A stretch of 64,000 bases of DNA, from NCBI GenBank assembly GCA_013339765.2, contig CM023449.1, positions 15,289,811 to 15,353,810 of the forward strand, read 5' to 3'. Position numbers and translations under genes: made by a program. The notes under the pieces were generated by a model. The model was not told the DNA's origin. It saw only the letters and a program-made list of their open reading frames with translations, and did not search any database. This DNA comes from Haemaphysalis longicornis (lineage: Eukaryota > Arthropoda > Arachnida > Ixodida > Ixodidae). This document shows positions 20,461 through 32,640 of the stretch, piece by piece; within the stretch, counting starts at the first letter, position 1, and the number at the start of each line of letters is the position of its first letter.

Positions 20461-20587
20461 GTTTTTTTTTATTCAGATACCCTAAAGGCCCCGAAGGGCA
20501 TTACATAGGGGGGGGGTGAACAAAGTGTGGGATACATTTCAATTCAAGAGCAAACAGTCAAGAGCGGGGATGTAACAATGTAAGTTG
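20461..20587 (-). mobile_element. CR1-type LINE 3'-end fragment inside ORF1
   Basis: It starts with a poly-T run and attcag, then ggccccgaagggcattacat and agggggggg. Read on the minus strand this is the same 3' terminus as the CR1-like element at 56333-56390 (CCCCCTA, TAATGCCC, CGGG, AATAAA order). It interrupts ORF1 codons that are continuous in the copy at 9160-9230. It is a severely 5'-truncated insertion; the duplicated target is not clear. Confidence 0.65.
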
Positions 20588-21862
20588 AATCGGTTGACAA
20601 ATCCAAGCCTCTTTCCTCACAATCTGTATTCCTTGTATCCAAGTTTCTTGAATCTATCCTAGGCAACACGTACAATGCTAAAAACTAAGAACTGGCGAGG
20701 TCCTAGTTGAGGTTAACTCACAGAAGCAAGCCACAACTCTCATGAGCCAAACCCGCATGGCAGACCTGGATATCAGAGTCACACCCCACCGCAGCCTCAA
20801 CAGCTCCCAGGGTGTGATATCTGAGCCAGACCTCCTAACCAAGACAGAGACCGATCTGCTCGAAGACCTAAAAGATCAAGGCGTGACAGGAGTAAGGCGC
20901 ATCGTCATTAGGAGAGATAACAAAGAAATAGCCACCAAACATCTGATTCTGACTTTCGACCGCTGCACACTGCCCGAGCATATCAACGCAGGTTTCATCC
21001 GTTGTTCTGTCCGGCCATACATCCCGAACCCGCGGCGCTGTTTCAAGTGCCAGAGGTTCGGGCATGGTACCAACTCCTGTCGTGGCAGAACAACATGTGC
21101 CAAATGTGGCCAGCATGATCATCTATCCGACAACTGCACTGCAACCAACCTTACCTGCCCGAATTGCCAGGGTCCACATGCAGCATACTCTCGCGCCTGT
21201 GAAAAGTTTCAACTAGAGAAGAAAATCATTAACATAAAGGTAACAGAAAACATCACCTTCCCCGAGGCGCGAAAGAGGTTCGCCTCTTTTCCACTGGGGA
21301 GGTACGCCGACGCAGCTCGCCGGGGGGTGGAGCGGCGTCTGGTTTCGGCGGGGACCCAGTACCGCGAGTCGGACTTGGTCCCGCCCCCGCCCCCCCCCCC
21401 CCCTGGGTTGCCTCTGGCAGCCCAGCCCGCCTCCGCACCGCTCGCTGAGCCAGCAGCGGTTGTGGTGGCAACCTCTTCCGTCGGGACCGGTGCCGCTCCC
21501 GTCCCTGCCTCCCCATCGTCCAGTGCGTTGGAGGGTGCCATGGACACCACGGGCCCCGGACCGGCTCCCACCGCCACCGCACCGCCCGTGCCACTTCTGG
21601 TGCCCCCGACACCAGCGGCGGTGGCGGCTCAAACGAAGGGCCCCCGAAGGGGGGCCAAGTCCGGGGGGCCCGGTTCCACGGGCACACCCAGGACATCGGA
21701 CGACGAGATGGACGTCGTGCCGTTCTTGCCTGCAACGCAGCCCAAGGAGCGGCCTCCGTCGTCCAAGCCTACAGATAGGCCGCCCAAAAAGCCCAATCCA
21801 AGAGTCACAGCCCCGAAAGACGACACATAAACATACACACTCCAGTAGCTCTCACACTAAAT

Positions 21863-24800
21863 AATGGGAAGAGAAAATATTGTTCAATGAAACTGCAGAG
21901 GCCTTATGAATAATCTTGACGACGTGTATGGATTCTGCATACCAATCAGCCAAGTGTAATGTGTGTTCAGGAAACACATTTGAATTCTAAACACACGAAT
22001 TTCTTGAATAGTTACCTGGTATACAGGAAAGACAGGGATGGCTGCGCACACTCTTCTGGCGGTGTGGCCATAATCGTCCGGAAATCCTTAGCATGCCACC
22101 CTGTCACTTTAAACACTATCCTTGAGGCTGTAGCAATACGCTTAATAATGTTTAATAGGTTGATAACGGTATGCTCCATATACATTCCTCCTGATGTTAC
22201 ACTTTTGAGCTCTGATTTCGAGGCGCTGGTTGACCAGCTGCCCGAACCGTACATTCTAACAGGTGACCTTAATGCTCACAATTCTCTTTGGGGCTCTTCT
22301 CGTACGGATGCCCGGGGTCGCCTGATACAGAGGTTTCTTACATCCTCCGGAGCATGCCTTTTCAACAATAAACAGCCTACATACCATAACATAGGTCACA
22401 ACACATACTCATGTCTTGACTTGGCTATTGGCTCCGCAGTTCTCTTTCCTCTTCTCGAGTGGGGTGTGGGAACTGCCCATATGGCAGTGACCACTTCCCC
22501 ACCTCACTTACATATATAGGTAACGGCCCAAGCAGTTCATCTTCCCATAATAGGTTCAATGAAGCACGAGCTAACTGGAATACATTTACAGAGACATCCA
22601 AACTACACCACACATCCATAGGACACCTACACGTTGAAGAAGCTACCCAACTCCTCACGGCGCACATCCTCGACGCCGCCGAAAAGTCCATTCCCCACGC
22701 CTCTGGTGCCCCGAGCAACCAGCGGAGGCCGTGGTGGAATGAGGACTGTAGGCGGGCGCGAGAGGCCCAGAACAAGGCGTGGGGTATCCTGCGTCGTTAC
22801 CCCACGTCGGGAAACCTCCTCTTGTTCAAACGGGCCAAGGCATTAGGAAAACGTGTGCGCCGTGAGGCAAAACGAGAGAGTTGGCGTACATTCATAACAT
22901 CAATAAACTCCTACACAGACACACGGAAAGTATGGACACGTATACGCAAACTCAAAGGACAACAGACACACAGCCTGCCCCTGGTCAGTACAACAGGGGA
23001 CACTCTGGAAGACCAGGCTGACACACTCGCACAACACTTCCAAAACGTGTCCAGTTCAGCACACTACACGAACACTTTCCTGAAACATAAAGCCTCTTGT
23101 GAAAAGAAGTCCCTACACGACAACAACAAATCACAGACTTCTTACAACTCCCTGTTTTCACTACATGAGCTGAGGGCTGCTCTGAGCACGTGTAAACCCT
23201 CAGCTCCAGGACCAGACAACATCACATACACAATGATACAACACCTGCACGCAGACACTCTTCTAACACTCTTACACCTATATAACAAGGTTTGGCTTTC
23301 GGGGCACATTCCAAACTCTTGGAAGGAGGCTATAGTTGTAGCTTTCCTGAAGGAGGGAAAGGACCCGTCGTCCCCCTCAAGTTACCGTCCTATTGCCCTG
23401 ACGAGCTGCATGTGCAAGCTCTTCGAGAAGATGATTAATCGCAGGCTCGTGTACTTCCTCGAGTACAACGGTCTTCTCGAGAGCTGCCAGGCAGGCTTTA
23501 GGGTGGGGCGATCGACGAACGGTCAACTGGTAGCTCTTGACTCGTGCATCAAGGATGCCTTCGTGCATAAGCAGTACTGCTTAACTGTCTTTTTCGACCT
23601 CGAGAAGGCCTACGACACCGCTTGGCGTTATGGGATCCTTAGTGACCTCAGGTCATTCGGTGTTTCGGGTAATATGTTGAACACCCTTGTTAGTTATTTG
23701 TCGGAGAGAACGTTCAGAGTAAGAGTTGGTTGTGCACTTTCAAAGGTTCACGTCCAAGAAAATGGCGTGCCGCAAGGTGGCGTGTTGAGTTGCACTCTCT
23801 TTATCGTAAAGATGAACTCTCTTGGAAAGGCACTGCCACCAACAATCTCTTATTCTATGTATGTAGACGACGTGCAAATATCTTTTAAATCATGTAATAT
23901 GTCAATATGCGAACGTCAAGTCCAGCTTGGTGTCAAGAAGCTTGCCGGCTGGGCAGACAAGAGTGGGTTTAAATTGAATCCTGCAAAAAGCTCCTGCGTT
24001 GTGTTCTCCAGGAAGCGCGGGGTCCATCCGGACCCAGACATTACTCTGAATGGCGTGTCGCTTCCTGTGAACAAGGAGCACAAGTTCTTAGGTGTTGTGT
24101 TTGACCAGAAACTCACATTCATTCCACACATCAAGAAACTTAAACATAAATGTCTGAAAACAATGAATATACTTAAGGTTCTCTCCCATCAATCGTATGG
24201 TTCCGACAAAGAACTCCTACTACGGCTCTATACTGCTTTGGTTGGGTCTCGTTTAGACTATGGCAGTGTGGTATATGGGTCGGCGACTAAAACAGCGTTG
24301 CGAATGCTTGACCCAATGCTACACTTGGGGCTACGGCTTGCGTCGGGTGCTTTTCGCACTAGCCCTGTCGAGAGTCTGTATGCCGAGTGTAATAAGTGGA
24401 GCCTTGAGAACCAACGGACGTACATGGACTTACTTTATGCTTTTAAAATTTCATCTCTGAATAACCATCCTTTTTATCCTATCTTTAACGACACATCCAC
24501 ATCTGTGCTTTTTGTAAATCACTCATCCGTTCCTCTGCTCTTTTCACTTCGAGTGAGAGAGCGAGCCTCGGATCTGAGCGCTTCGTTTTTAGATGTGTGC
24601 AGATCATCCTTTTCAGACATTTTACCTCCTTGGAAAGTTCGTCCTGTGTCCTCCGACCTTTCTTTTATGAAACTTGACAAAAATCGGGTACCGCGATCTG
24701 CAATACTGCAGCACTTTCTGTCTCTGCAGTTTAAATACCCACTTGCAGAATTTTACAGTGACGCGTCTAAAACCTCGACTATGGTCTCCTGCGCTGCTCA

Positions 24801-25590
24801 TGGTCCGAATTTCAGTGCAGCCAGTACCATGAGCGTCCACACAACAATTTTTTCAGCAGAAGCATATGGAATTTTACTGATTGTACGACACATACTTGAA
24901 AATCAAATTCCGAAGTCTATCATTTACACACATTCCTTGAGTGTTGTTCGCGCACTGTCATCGCATACACCCCCCAAAAACCACATGGTTAATCTTGTAT
25001 TTAACACTATCATGTCTGTGTATGCGCAGAAGCATCAGCTGCTCCTCTGCTGGGTCCCAGGACACGCTGGGATCGCTGGGAACGAGTTGGCAGACGAGAG
25101 GGCCGCTGCTGCTGCACTCAGGAACACTGTAGACATAACAACCGTACCATATACAGACCTCAAGCCACACATAAGACAACACCTTCGCAGAACATGGCAA
25201 ACACACTGGGACTAACAGACAGACAACAAACTACATGTAATAAAGCCACACTTGGGACGGTACACATCTGACTCACACAACAGACACACGGAAGTCGCCT
25301 TGGGTAGGCTGCGGATGGGGCACACCCATGCGACGCACTCGTATCTGCTGACGGGATCTTCTGGACCCCAGTGCGGCAGGTGCGGAGAGGCCCTATCCGT
25401 AGTGCACATACTAATCGCATGCAAGGCACTTCTCACAACACGACACAAACACTTCAGAGAACTCTACAGACAACATATTCCCCTACATCCATCTCTGTTT
25501 CTGGGTGACGATGCCATGTTTTCCGTTAAACGTGTGTTTGAGTACTTGTCAGATGTGAATTTTTTAAACCTCATTTCCTATCACGCATAA
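21863..25590 (+). pseudogene. I-clade ORF2: endonuclease, RT, RNase H, zinc tail
   Basis: Starts MGRENIVQ at 21863, where a TGA replaces the Trp of the usual NCRGL context, and a frame change follows near 21955. The AP endonuclease (VQETHL, LTGDLNAHNSLWGS) runs to about 22470; a frameshift then leads into PYGSDHFPT, its last catalytic block. RT follows with NSWKEAIVVAFLKEGKDP, SYRPIALTSCMCKLFEK, FFDLEKAYDTAW (A), GVPQGGVLSCTLF (B) and SMYVDDVQI (C). RNase H follows with FYSDASK and AEAYG, but YTHSLSV where the copy at 31706 has YTDSLSV, so a catalytic Asp is now His. After WVPGHAGIAGNELAD comes TAA at 25213-25215, then an open tail with C-x2-C...H-x4-C (PQCGRCGEALSVVHILIAC) to 25590. Confidence 0.85.
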
Positions 25591-25753
25591 TCAAATCTGG
25601 CCCTATACACCAGCCATCACCATTGCCGTTAATTGATTTTATTGTTGTTTTGGCTTTAGTAGCCACTATTTTATTTTAGATACTTTTGTTTGGCGCTCTT
25701 TGCCCCAGCTGGCCTTGCGCCAAAAAACTCTAACCATCATCATCATCATCATC

Positions 25754-25767
25754 AAATATTGTGCACC
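25754..25767. repeat. 14-bp target-site duplication of the I element, right
   Basis: Exact partner of 20054-20067. Confidence 0.95.
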
Positions 25768-25950
25768 ATGGAGGCAGTACAAAGCGCCATCAATCCTAGG
25801 AAGGGGGTAAACGTCCTTTGTTAGTTTCTTCGAGTGTGGATTGACTACAGAGAATCGCAATTGTTTGACTTCCTTCTTGTCTACAATTACGGGTGAAGCT
25901 AGTGGACTGAAAAAAGGTTCTATGATGTTGCGAAGCATTTTGTCAAAAAT
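25754..25950 (-). pseudogene. Gypsy reverse transcriptase, N-terminal part
   Basis: On the minus strand: EPFFSPLASPVIVDKKE, then LRFSVVN and TKDVYPLPRIDGALYCLHGA. These are the conserved first blocks of Ty3/Gypsy RT (SPWASPVVLVKK and YPLPRID in the family). The frame runs into the duplicated target at 25767 and resumes in the segment starting at 20067. Upstream protease and gag are not recognisable. Confidence 0.75.
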
Positions 25951-25960
25951 ATTATTTTAA

Positions 25961-27108
25961 AGATTCTGTAATGGTTCCTGCTCCAGAAATACAGTATTTT
26001 CTTGGTTTATTAAAGATTCATGGTATAAAGTCTTCAAGGAGTACCTCCAACGAAGCTTAGGCTGAAAGCCTAGGAGATGGTCTTCCAAACAATTAAAGAT
26101 GTGGATCGTAGAGTGCAGTATACGTGGCAGGCGACTCCCATTGCGAAGCGAGGAGCAAAGGTACAGTCATGGATCTGCAAATGACCTCGCCGCTTTAAGT
26201 CACCGCTTTCTTGACGTCCACGAAGCAATGACACGGAAGCAGGACTCGTGGGTTCCTTAACATTACACTTTGCATACCGAGATTGAGCCCGATCCTTCCC
26301 AGCACACGAGACGCACAAAGCTTCTCGTTGCTTCCCATTTTGACGAAACACTGCAGCAAAATCCCACATCCATTACAACTTCTGCCGGCATTAGGCCAAC
26401 GCAGATAATATACGTAAAGGAGACAGCAGTTGGAAAAATGAGCTTGCCCATTACGTAGACACCCCGGCAGCCTCTCTGGACGGCTTTTAAGTAACTTTAG
26501 CATGAAGACAAAAATTAAAATGACCTAGGTAACATTGCCAATGAAAGTGAAAATGGACAACCTAAAATGGTAATGAGAAAACTGTGAATTCAGATTTTCT
26601 GCACGTGCTCGTAGACGGCATTCCGTTAGCGGGCGTGCCTTCCTTACCGCCATTAGCATCATTTTAATGGCAGTTCAGTTCCTGCACCTTTAACAGGGAT
26701 TTCGTAGAACCAATTAAACGTACACACAGACACAAACGAACGTGTCGAAAATCCTTGAAGATATTACCGCTTCGCTAGAAATTGCAATATAGAGCCTCCA
26801 TCAACTAAACTTGGAAACTAAAACCAATCAGCTTAATTCGGTTGCTAAACAGTCTTCGTCATGATCGACAACATCATGCATTCTATCACAGCCTCGTTGA
26901 ACGCTGACATCGAAGTCTGTGCACAGTTCTGTTATAGGCCGCTTGGAACAGCTTTTCCCCAGCTCAGTATCTACAGCCTAAAAGACAAAATGGACAGAGA
27001 GACAAACAACATGGCTAGACCGTAAATGAGAGGCGCAGCAACAAGTTCGTCTAGAGAAGAGGCAGAATTCCCAAACACAAACTGTGTACTAGGCGGGGCC
27101 ACTTAACC
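25961..27108. other. No gene recognised
   Basis: Non-coding DNA. The overlapping minus ORFs at 26070-26503 have no domain signal. Confidence 0.45.
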
Positions 27109-27345
27109 CGCGCCGTGGTGGCTCAGTGGCTAAGGCGTTGCGCGGCTGAACACGAAGTCTCGGGTTCGATTCTCGGCCGCGCCGGCCGCTTTCTGACGGA
27201 GGCGAAAAGCAAAAACGCCCGTGTGTACGAGATTTCGGTGCACATTAAAGATCCCCAGGTAATCAAAATTAATCCGGAGCCCTCTACTACAGCGTGCCTC
27301 ATCGCCTGCGTTGCGTCGGCGCATTAAACTCTACAATCAATCTGT
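27109..27345 (+). repeat. Ruka-type tRNA-derived SINE
   Basis: A box tggctcagtgg (27119-27129) and B box ggttcgattct (27163-27173) are both intact. The body has ggcgaaaagcaaaaacgccc, gtgcacattaaagatcccca and aattaatccggagccc, and the 3' end is actctacaatcaatc. It is one of four copies in the window. No target duplication was seen, so it is probably older than the 11525 copy. Confidence 0.85.
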
Positions 27346-30300
27346 CAATACGAGGTGCTGCGGCTTACGAGGTTCAGGACACGAAGAGGCCTTTCGAGGC
27401 AAGAAGTATCGTCGTGATTCACCATCTTCCCGTCATGCTTATTCCAACGCATGGATTCATCACCGCTCTTGCAGAGACGCGCTGCGCATCGCTAACCTGT
27501 ACGCCACACATTATCGCTTCCGCTACGAAGCGATGCATGTTTTTATTCTCTACGAAGCTTTGAGGAAGGAGTCCTAGATGTGCACACTGCGGGTGCTGTT
27601 AACAAACTTGCCAAGTTTTAACGTATTCATGTTTTTTTTTAAATTTGGTCGGCGAGAAGTCCCCCAGGAAGTCATTGCCCAAAATGAGTAATGTGTGTTC
27701 GCATTTTTAGTCACGCCGAACGACGCAAGCGATACTGTGGACCGCAGAAACGATGCTTGCCCCACAAGACTGCGATGGCAGCAGGGCGGTCGACTGAGAA
27801 TTCCGACGGCCTCATAACCACCAAACTGCACTAAAATCACTAGAGAAACAAGTACTCCTTGGAGGAAATGCAATTTCCTTTGGCCAGCTTGTGTGAGCTT
27901 ATTTTCTGAACTATAACCCGAAGTTTTCTGTCTTCGGCGGAAGTGCCGGCAAGATGGCTATAACTGCGCAAAATTCCGAAGGTAAAGAACCGGCGAAAGG
28001 AAGATTTAGTTCCTGTGGTTAAAACTTTCTGGCCTCCTAAGGGCGGGCAGCAAGCTGCGGTCAGCAGTACGCAAAGAGTTTTGAAGCTTTTTTCTGTTTT
28101 TTTGTAAGCTCTCTCGACAGATCGCATCCGCCTTGCAGGAAGCTTTTTGTGTAAAGTTTCTTCGGTCTTCTTTTTCTGGTGTTTTAAACATGGCATTGCC
28201 TTTCGTAAAGATGGCATTGGTATTGTAAACAGGGCATTGCGCAACCTATTTCTTTGTCCCGTTTTCTATCTCTTCGTTTCGCAAGTCTATTATTGTTGTT
28301 AGAGAATACTGAATTGTGAACCCTACGATGAGAGTTTGAACGCGAGGAAATGTAAAAACGTTGGCGACCTCATACTTGTTTGACATCATGATCATCGACG
28401 GCACATTAGTGTACATTGTAGAAAGAAGGCCTCACCCAAAGACTTGACAACCCGCTTCACGAGTTGTCAGAGTCAATTCCGTACCTTGGAAGGATATCTT
28501 TCAATGGGTATCATTGTTTGGCAGGTGTGCTGCGTGTTCATGCCGAAGAGGCAAGGGAAAGCTGAGCCGACGGGGCGCAGCCAACACCACTTAGACTTTC
28601 AAGGCCTGCGGAGTGCCGCCGTGACGTCACGCGGAAGGGGCGGCCGCGCGCCGCCCCCAGAGCACGGAAGAGGAGGCACTGATCAGGTTTAGTGCCGTGT
28701 CACTGCAAAAATTGTGGGGTCGTAGTATTCTGTTTCTGTTCCTGTGCTTGGACATGACACCCATATTTTCCCGACCATGTAACGCCAGGCTGTGTTGTTT
28801 GAGTAAGCATATCGGTGGCCACAAAAATCGTTTGCACTGTTGCTCGCGAATACTTTCTTGTCTAACCATTAACCGCACTAACTATAAATTCATCAGACAA
28901 TAGGAGCCTCTTCATTCATTACATTGAAGTGTATATATGGGATTTAAATGTGCTGCACTTGCAACTAACGTTTTTCAGCTACAATTGCAAACGAGGAGAA
29001 GTTAGATAGTTTTTAAGTGAAGTTATAAGCACAAAACATTAACACACGAAGCACACGAGCTCGTTTTGGATAGTTTTTGGGCAGTACAATGCAATACTTG
29101 CTAAAAGACTGTACGTAAAGCTAAATTTGAACTTTACCAGTACTTATTTTAAATATGCTCTTTTTGTCACGTACGAACAGCATCATTACGAATATTTTGT
29201 TGTAACATACACACTATATTCAAGTTCACTGCCATGCGCCAAAAAGCGCTGTGAGAGCGTAATGCAAGGCAAGACGGCAAAATAGGATTATTATATGACT
29301 AACTGGCTGATCATTCGTGGACGCCATTCTAAGGATAATGAAAAATGTTATATTGTGCGCTGGAGGTGTGTGCAGCCGATGCCTGTAAAAAGAGTGAGTT
29401 GGTAAGAAACTTTTTCACCTCAATAACGACTTTTAATTTTTTTTTTGAAATCCGTTAGAAGCAGTCCTTCACACACTACGCTTAAACTCGAAGGGGCCGG
29501 ACTATGTGTCATATTTCGCAGGAAACGATGCGACCATGTTGAACTATTGCGCTTATCCTAAATTTGAGGGCATGTCGCTCCACATCCAGATAAAAGTATC
29601 ACCACAAAATTACTCGAATTTTTTTATGAACCCGTTCACGTCCATCCTGAGCCATTTACTTTTTGCTACCGCGCGTAAAGTATTTTTTGGTGAATTAATA
29701 CGTCTTGATTAGTGAAACATGTGTTATTAGGACTGTCTTTGTGACTTCTCCGCAAGCAACCTTTTTTTTTTGCAGCGAAACATCCTAATGATGCCAGCTA
29801 TCTTTTAAAAGCATGCAGATCGAACACCACAAATGCCTTTATGATGACTTTTAGCGGATTTATTGCACTAAAAGAACAACAGTGCTGCTGTGAACACAGT
29901 GACTCACTTGCTCAGCGTTTGCAGCTTTTTTCTTTTGTTTTTGCGCTAGCGTTCCCGATCTTGTCATTCAGTCGGCAACAGACGTTTTAAGCACAATATT
30001 TGTACTGCACCACAGCACATGCTTCAGCAGGAGCTCACCCTGGAGTTCAGTGTAGGTTGAAAGTCTTCTCGGCGTATCGCACGTATCCATTTTCGTCGCA
30101 ACTCGTCTTCTTGAGGAAGCCGCAACACCGGCACTTTACACTCGGGTGTGTAATTTCCGCGACACCACGGAACTGATCACTTGCACGTCATCACACATTT
30201 AGCGCGCACCATCCCGGCAAAATGACAAATGACAGGCACGAAAAGAAGCACGGTCAGGATCATGCCGCAGTACCATGCACGTGGGTGCAGTGAGAAAAAA

Positions 30301-30607
30301 AAAAAAGCTGACTGAGAACACAGCAGTTTGTTTACAGGCGCCGTCGAAAATAGTGCGGGGTAGGTATCATTCAACCTCCGTCGAACTTGCTTGCAAATAA
30401 CGGCTGTAACTTATAAACATAATATTGCTTTATCTTTGTCCACAATTTACCGAACAACCTGTTCTCATTCTACCGCAAAATATACATCGATATTTGTTTT
30501 CACTGCGCGAACTGACACAAACACGGGCATGCTGTGTGGCACTACTTGAACCTCTTTACCCTAAAGGAAACTTGTTGCGAGGGGTGGCTATGGAAATTCT
30601 GGTAAGT
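27346..30607. other. No gene recognised
   Basis: A 3.2-kb stretch without a recognisable gene or repeat family. There is a GC-rich patch with tgacgtcacg at about 28622-28665 and otherwise AT-rich DNA. ORFs up to 134 codons (27840-28244, minus) show no motif. It could be intronic or intergenic host DNA. Confidence 0.45.
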
Positions 30608-31133
30608 TGTGGTTAGTGAACCCGGCCGCCCAGCCACTACAAAGGATAAGCCACGAAGTTATGCTGACTGGGCGCGCCTTTTCTTTTCGTCCCCTTCTCG
30701 TTGGGCTTTTGTGGGCCCCATCGGGAGGCAATTAGCGTGTCTCGCGACAATGGCCGTCTTTCTACTCCTGCACGTACCTACCTGTGCCGGGGCGGGGGAC
30801 AGTGGAAGGGGTGGCAGGGCCCCCGGAAAAGCTTGCAGGTGACGCTGGCAGAAAAGTATTTGGGCTTTGCAGGGAAGACGACCCTGTGCTTTGCCAAGAG
30901 GCCGACTTTTTCAATTAGCCCCCGCCCGCCCCTGCCCGATGACGTAGGCCGCGTCGCGCAAAAGAGAATTTCGGCTTTATAGTCTAGTCTAGGTGGTGTT
31001 GGCGCAGCTCGGCCCGCCCGACGAAGGAATTACGAGGGCGCGACCCGGGGAGGGGAACTGAAAGATAAAGGCACTCTCAGACAGAACGCCGAATGTGTCG
31101 CTTGTACGTCTCTCGCTCTCCGCGAACACTACA
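30608..31133 (+). repeat. Candidate LTR followed by primer-binding site
   Basis: It begins tgtggttag and ends acactaca, giving TG...CA ends. It contains a TATA-like ctttatagtc at about 30974, a CRE-like gatgacgtaggc and a gataaa signal at 31064. It is followed at once by tggtggcagcg (31134-31144). About 526 bp. No second identical LTR was found; weak similarity to the start of 35007-35378 (aagccacgaa..tatgct) may be ancestral. Confidence 0.5.
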
Positions 31134-31144
31134 TGGTGGCAGCG
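31134..31144 (+). other. Candidate tRNA primer-binding site
   Basis: tggtggcagcg starts directly after the LTR end. TGG complements a tRNA CCA end, and the rest would pair with an acceptor ending CGCTGCCA, as in some tRNA-Leu. The I-element tail starts about 10 bp further on. Confidence 0.45.
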
Positions 31145-32215
31145 TACGTTCGAAGATGATGATGATGGTTGGTATTTAATGGCGCAAGGCCAACAAGGGC
31201 AAAGAGCGCCAGAGAAGAAGTTATTTAATCGTTGATGAGACCGTAAATACTAAAACATGTGAGTAAAATTAAAAGTGAAGCAAAGCAAAAGACACTAGAG
31301 ATGACTCGGTGTATAGGGCCAGGAAGATTACACGTGATGACAAGAGCTGCAGAAAGTTTACCTCCGCTAAAGATTTATCAACTGGTTGACTAGAAAACAT
31401 TGGTTCGTCAGCTAAAAAGTATGATGGGTGCAGTGGAATGTGTCGTCTGTATAATTCAGGGAAATATTTGTGTCGTGTTGTGTCAAGTACCTTGCATGTG
31501 ATTAATATGCGGACAACGGATAGGTCCTTTCCACACCTGCTACACATGGGTCGCGGAGATCCATTGAGCAGGTGGGAGTGCGTTACATGTGTGCAGCTTA
31601 TCCGCAGCCTAACCAGGGTGACTTCTGCGGATCTGTTGTGCGAGTCAGTTGTGTAGCGACCCAATTGTGCTTTTATTACGTATAGTTTGTTTGCTCTTGT
31701 GGACTTCAGTGTAGTCGCCACGTGGTACGAAGCTGTCGTCTGATGTGTGCATTTAGGTCGGTGTACGGTACTGTTGTAATGTCAACTGTAGTCATGAGAG
31801 CAGCACCACCAGCTATTTGATCAGCGGTCTCAGTGCCAGGGATACCACAGTGGCCTGGTACCCAGCATATAGTTATTTCTAAATTTGAAGCATATGCAGT
31901 CATTATAACATTTACAAGAACATCGATAACATAGTTTTTAGACGACCTTCCTGATGACCGTGCCTGCGCAACGCTTAGGGAATCTGTGTACATGATGGAC
32001 TTAAGAATTTTATGTTTGATGATGTGATTTGAAGCGAGTAACATGCGATACGCTTCCGCATTGTGAAAATTCATTCTTTTACTAACCCAAACATTTATTC
32101 CGTGCGCAGCACAAGAGACAGTAGTAGCAGTTTTCGACGCGTCGCTGAAGAAGTTTGCGCTCATGTACTTGTGCTGCAGGAAAAGGAAGTGCTGAAGAAT
32201 CGCACTCCTGGGTAC

Positions 32216-32640
32216 CCTATTTTTTAGATGGGAAGCATCTCATGCTTTGGGCTGTGTCCCTCTCTCCCTCGTTGTCGCTGTCGTTGTCCGCCGTACGCAA
32301 CTGTACTGCGCATGCGCGTCTCTTCAGCCCCGTCAGCGTTTGGGCTGACGTCAGCGCAGTCCACTATAAAATGAAATAGTTAGGCGGCGCCCGGTTTCAA
32401 TCCCACGACTCTGGCCGCAACGGGAGGTACGTTGCGCTCTTCCCACTGCGCTACAAACTGAGACGGGAGCATGTGCTACGAACGCGCCTTATGTCCTTCA
32501 CTCATTAAAACTACGTGAAGAAGCTACTGATACAACGAAGGCACGCGAAGCTGAATGTCAACAGAAACGACAAACTGAAAACTAATGGGAACTTCAGTCG
32601 ACCCCATGGCTGCTTTGTGTACTGCTCAGGGTTCCCCTAC
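32216..32640. other. Insertion within the I copy, includes SINE-like piece
   Basis: It breaks I-element homology. It begins agatgggaagcatctcatgc, has tgcgcatgcgcg at 32307-32318 and a tataaaa at 32363, then a tRNA-SINE-like piece (32385-32500). It may be two nested insertions. The family of the first half is unknown. Confidence 0.5.
32385..32500 (-). repeat. Second tRNA-derived SINE family, fragment
   Basis: On the minus strand: gcgcgttcgtagcac, a tRNA-like tagcgcagtgggaagagcgc, then ccgttgcggccagagtcgtg and gggattgaaacc. The head and the gttgcggcca block are shared with 39723-39985 and 49560-49755. Confidence 0.6.

Larger units (their letters stand above)
20336..21830 (+). pseudogene. I-clade ORF1, CCHC gag-like RNA-binding protein
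   Basis: The family start is the ATG at 20336, by comparison with the copies at 9063 and 63730. Here a short C-tract puts that ATG out of frame and a CR1 fragment (about 20461-20587) and stops near 20685 break the N-terminus. A 362-codon frame remains open from 20742. It has a gag core (LADLDIRVTPHRSLNS-like, GVRRIVIRRD, GFIRCSVRPYIPNP) at residues 1-98. Zinc knuckles follow at C100-C103-H108-C113, C119-C122-H127-C132 and C139-C142-H146-C153. The tail (210-362) is Pro/Ala-rich and low-complexity. The protein would coat the element RNA and ORF2 lies downstream. The codons past 20742 look constrained, so damage is recent. Confidence 0.8.
20068..25753 (+). mobile_element. Full-length I-clade non-LTR retrotransposon
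   Basis: This is a 5686-bp element with exact ends set by a perfect 14-bp target-site duplication. Layout: 5'UTR with a conserved block and a hairpin; ORF1 (gag-like, three zinc knuckles); ORF2 (AP endonuclease, RT, RNase H, C-terminal zinc motif); a short 3'UTR; and a (CAT)n tail at 25738-25753. Endonuclease + RT + RNase H with a CCHC ORF1 is the I-clade arrangement. It is damaged by a CR1 fragment inserted in ORF1, two frame or stop lesions at the ORF2 start, one frameshift and one in-frame stop, but is otherwise well kept. Related copies are at 8792, 31155 (minus) and, more distantly, 63218. Confidence 0.9.
18230..25960 (-). mobile_element. Ty3/Gypsy pol region, split by the I element
   Basis: Minus-strand Gypsy coding DNA lies on both sides of the I element. 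The RT N-terminal part is at 25960-25754, the rest of RT at 20067-19440, RNase H at 19440-18900 and integrase at 18880-18230. The RT reading continues across the I insertion (YCLHGAQY on one side, FSPIDLLSSYWE on the other) once the 14-bp duplication is counted once. So one Gypsy element was already present when the I element arrived. No LTRs were recognised at either end. Confidence 0.8.

Noticed and set aside
21209..21735. Long minus-strand ORFs opposite I-element ORF1
   Set aside because: Shadow frames caused by the Pro/Ala-rich, GC-rich ORF1 tail.
27109..27180. tRNA gene
   Set aside because: A and B boxes are good, but the cloverleaf does not close and the sequence continues into the SINE body shared with other copies.
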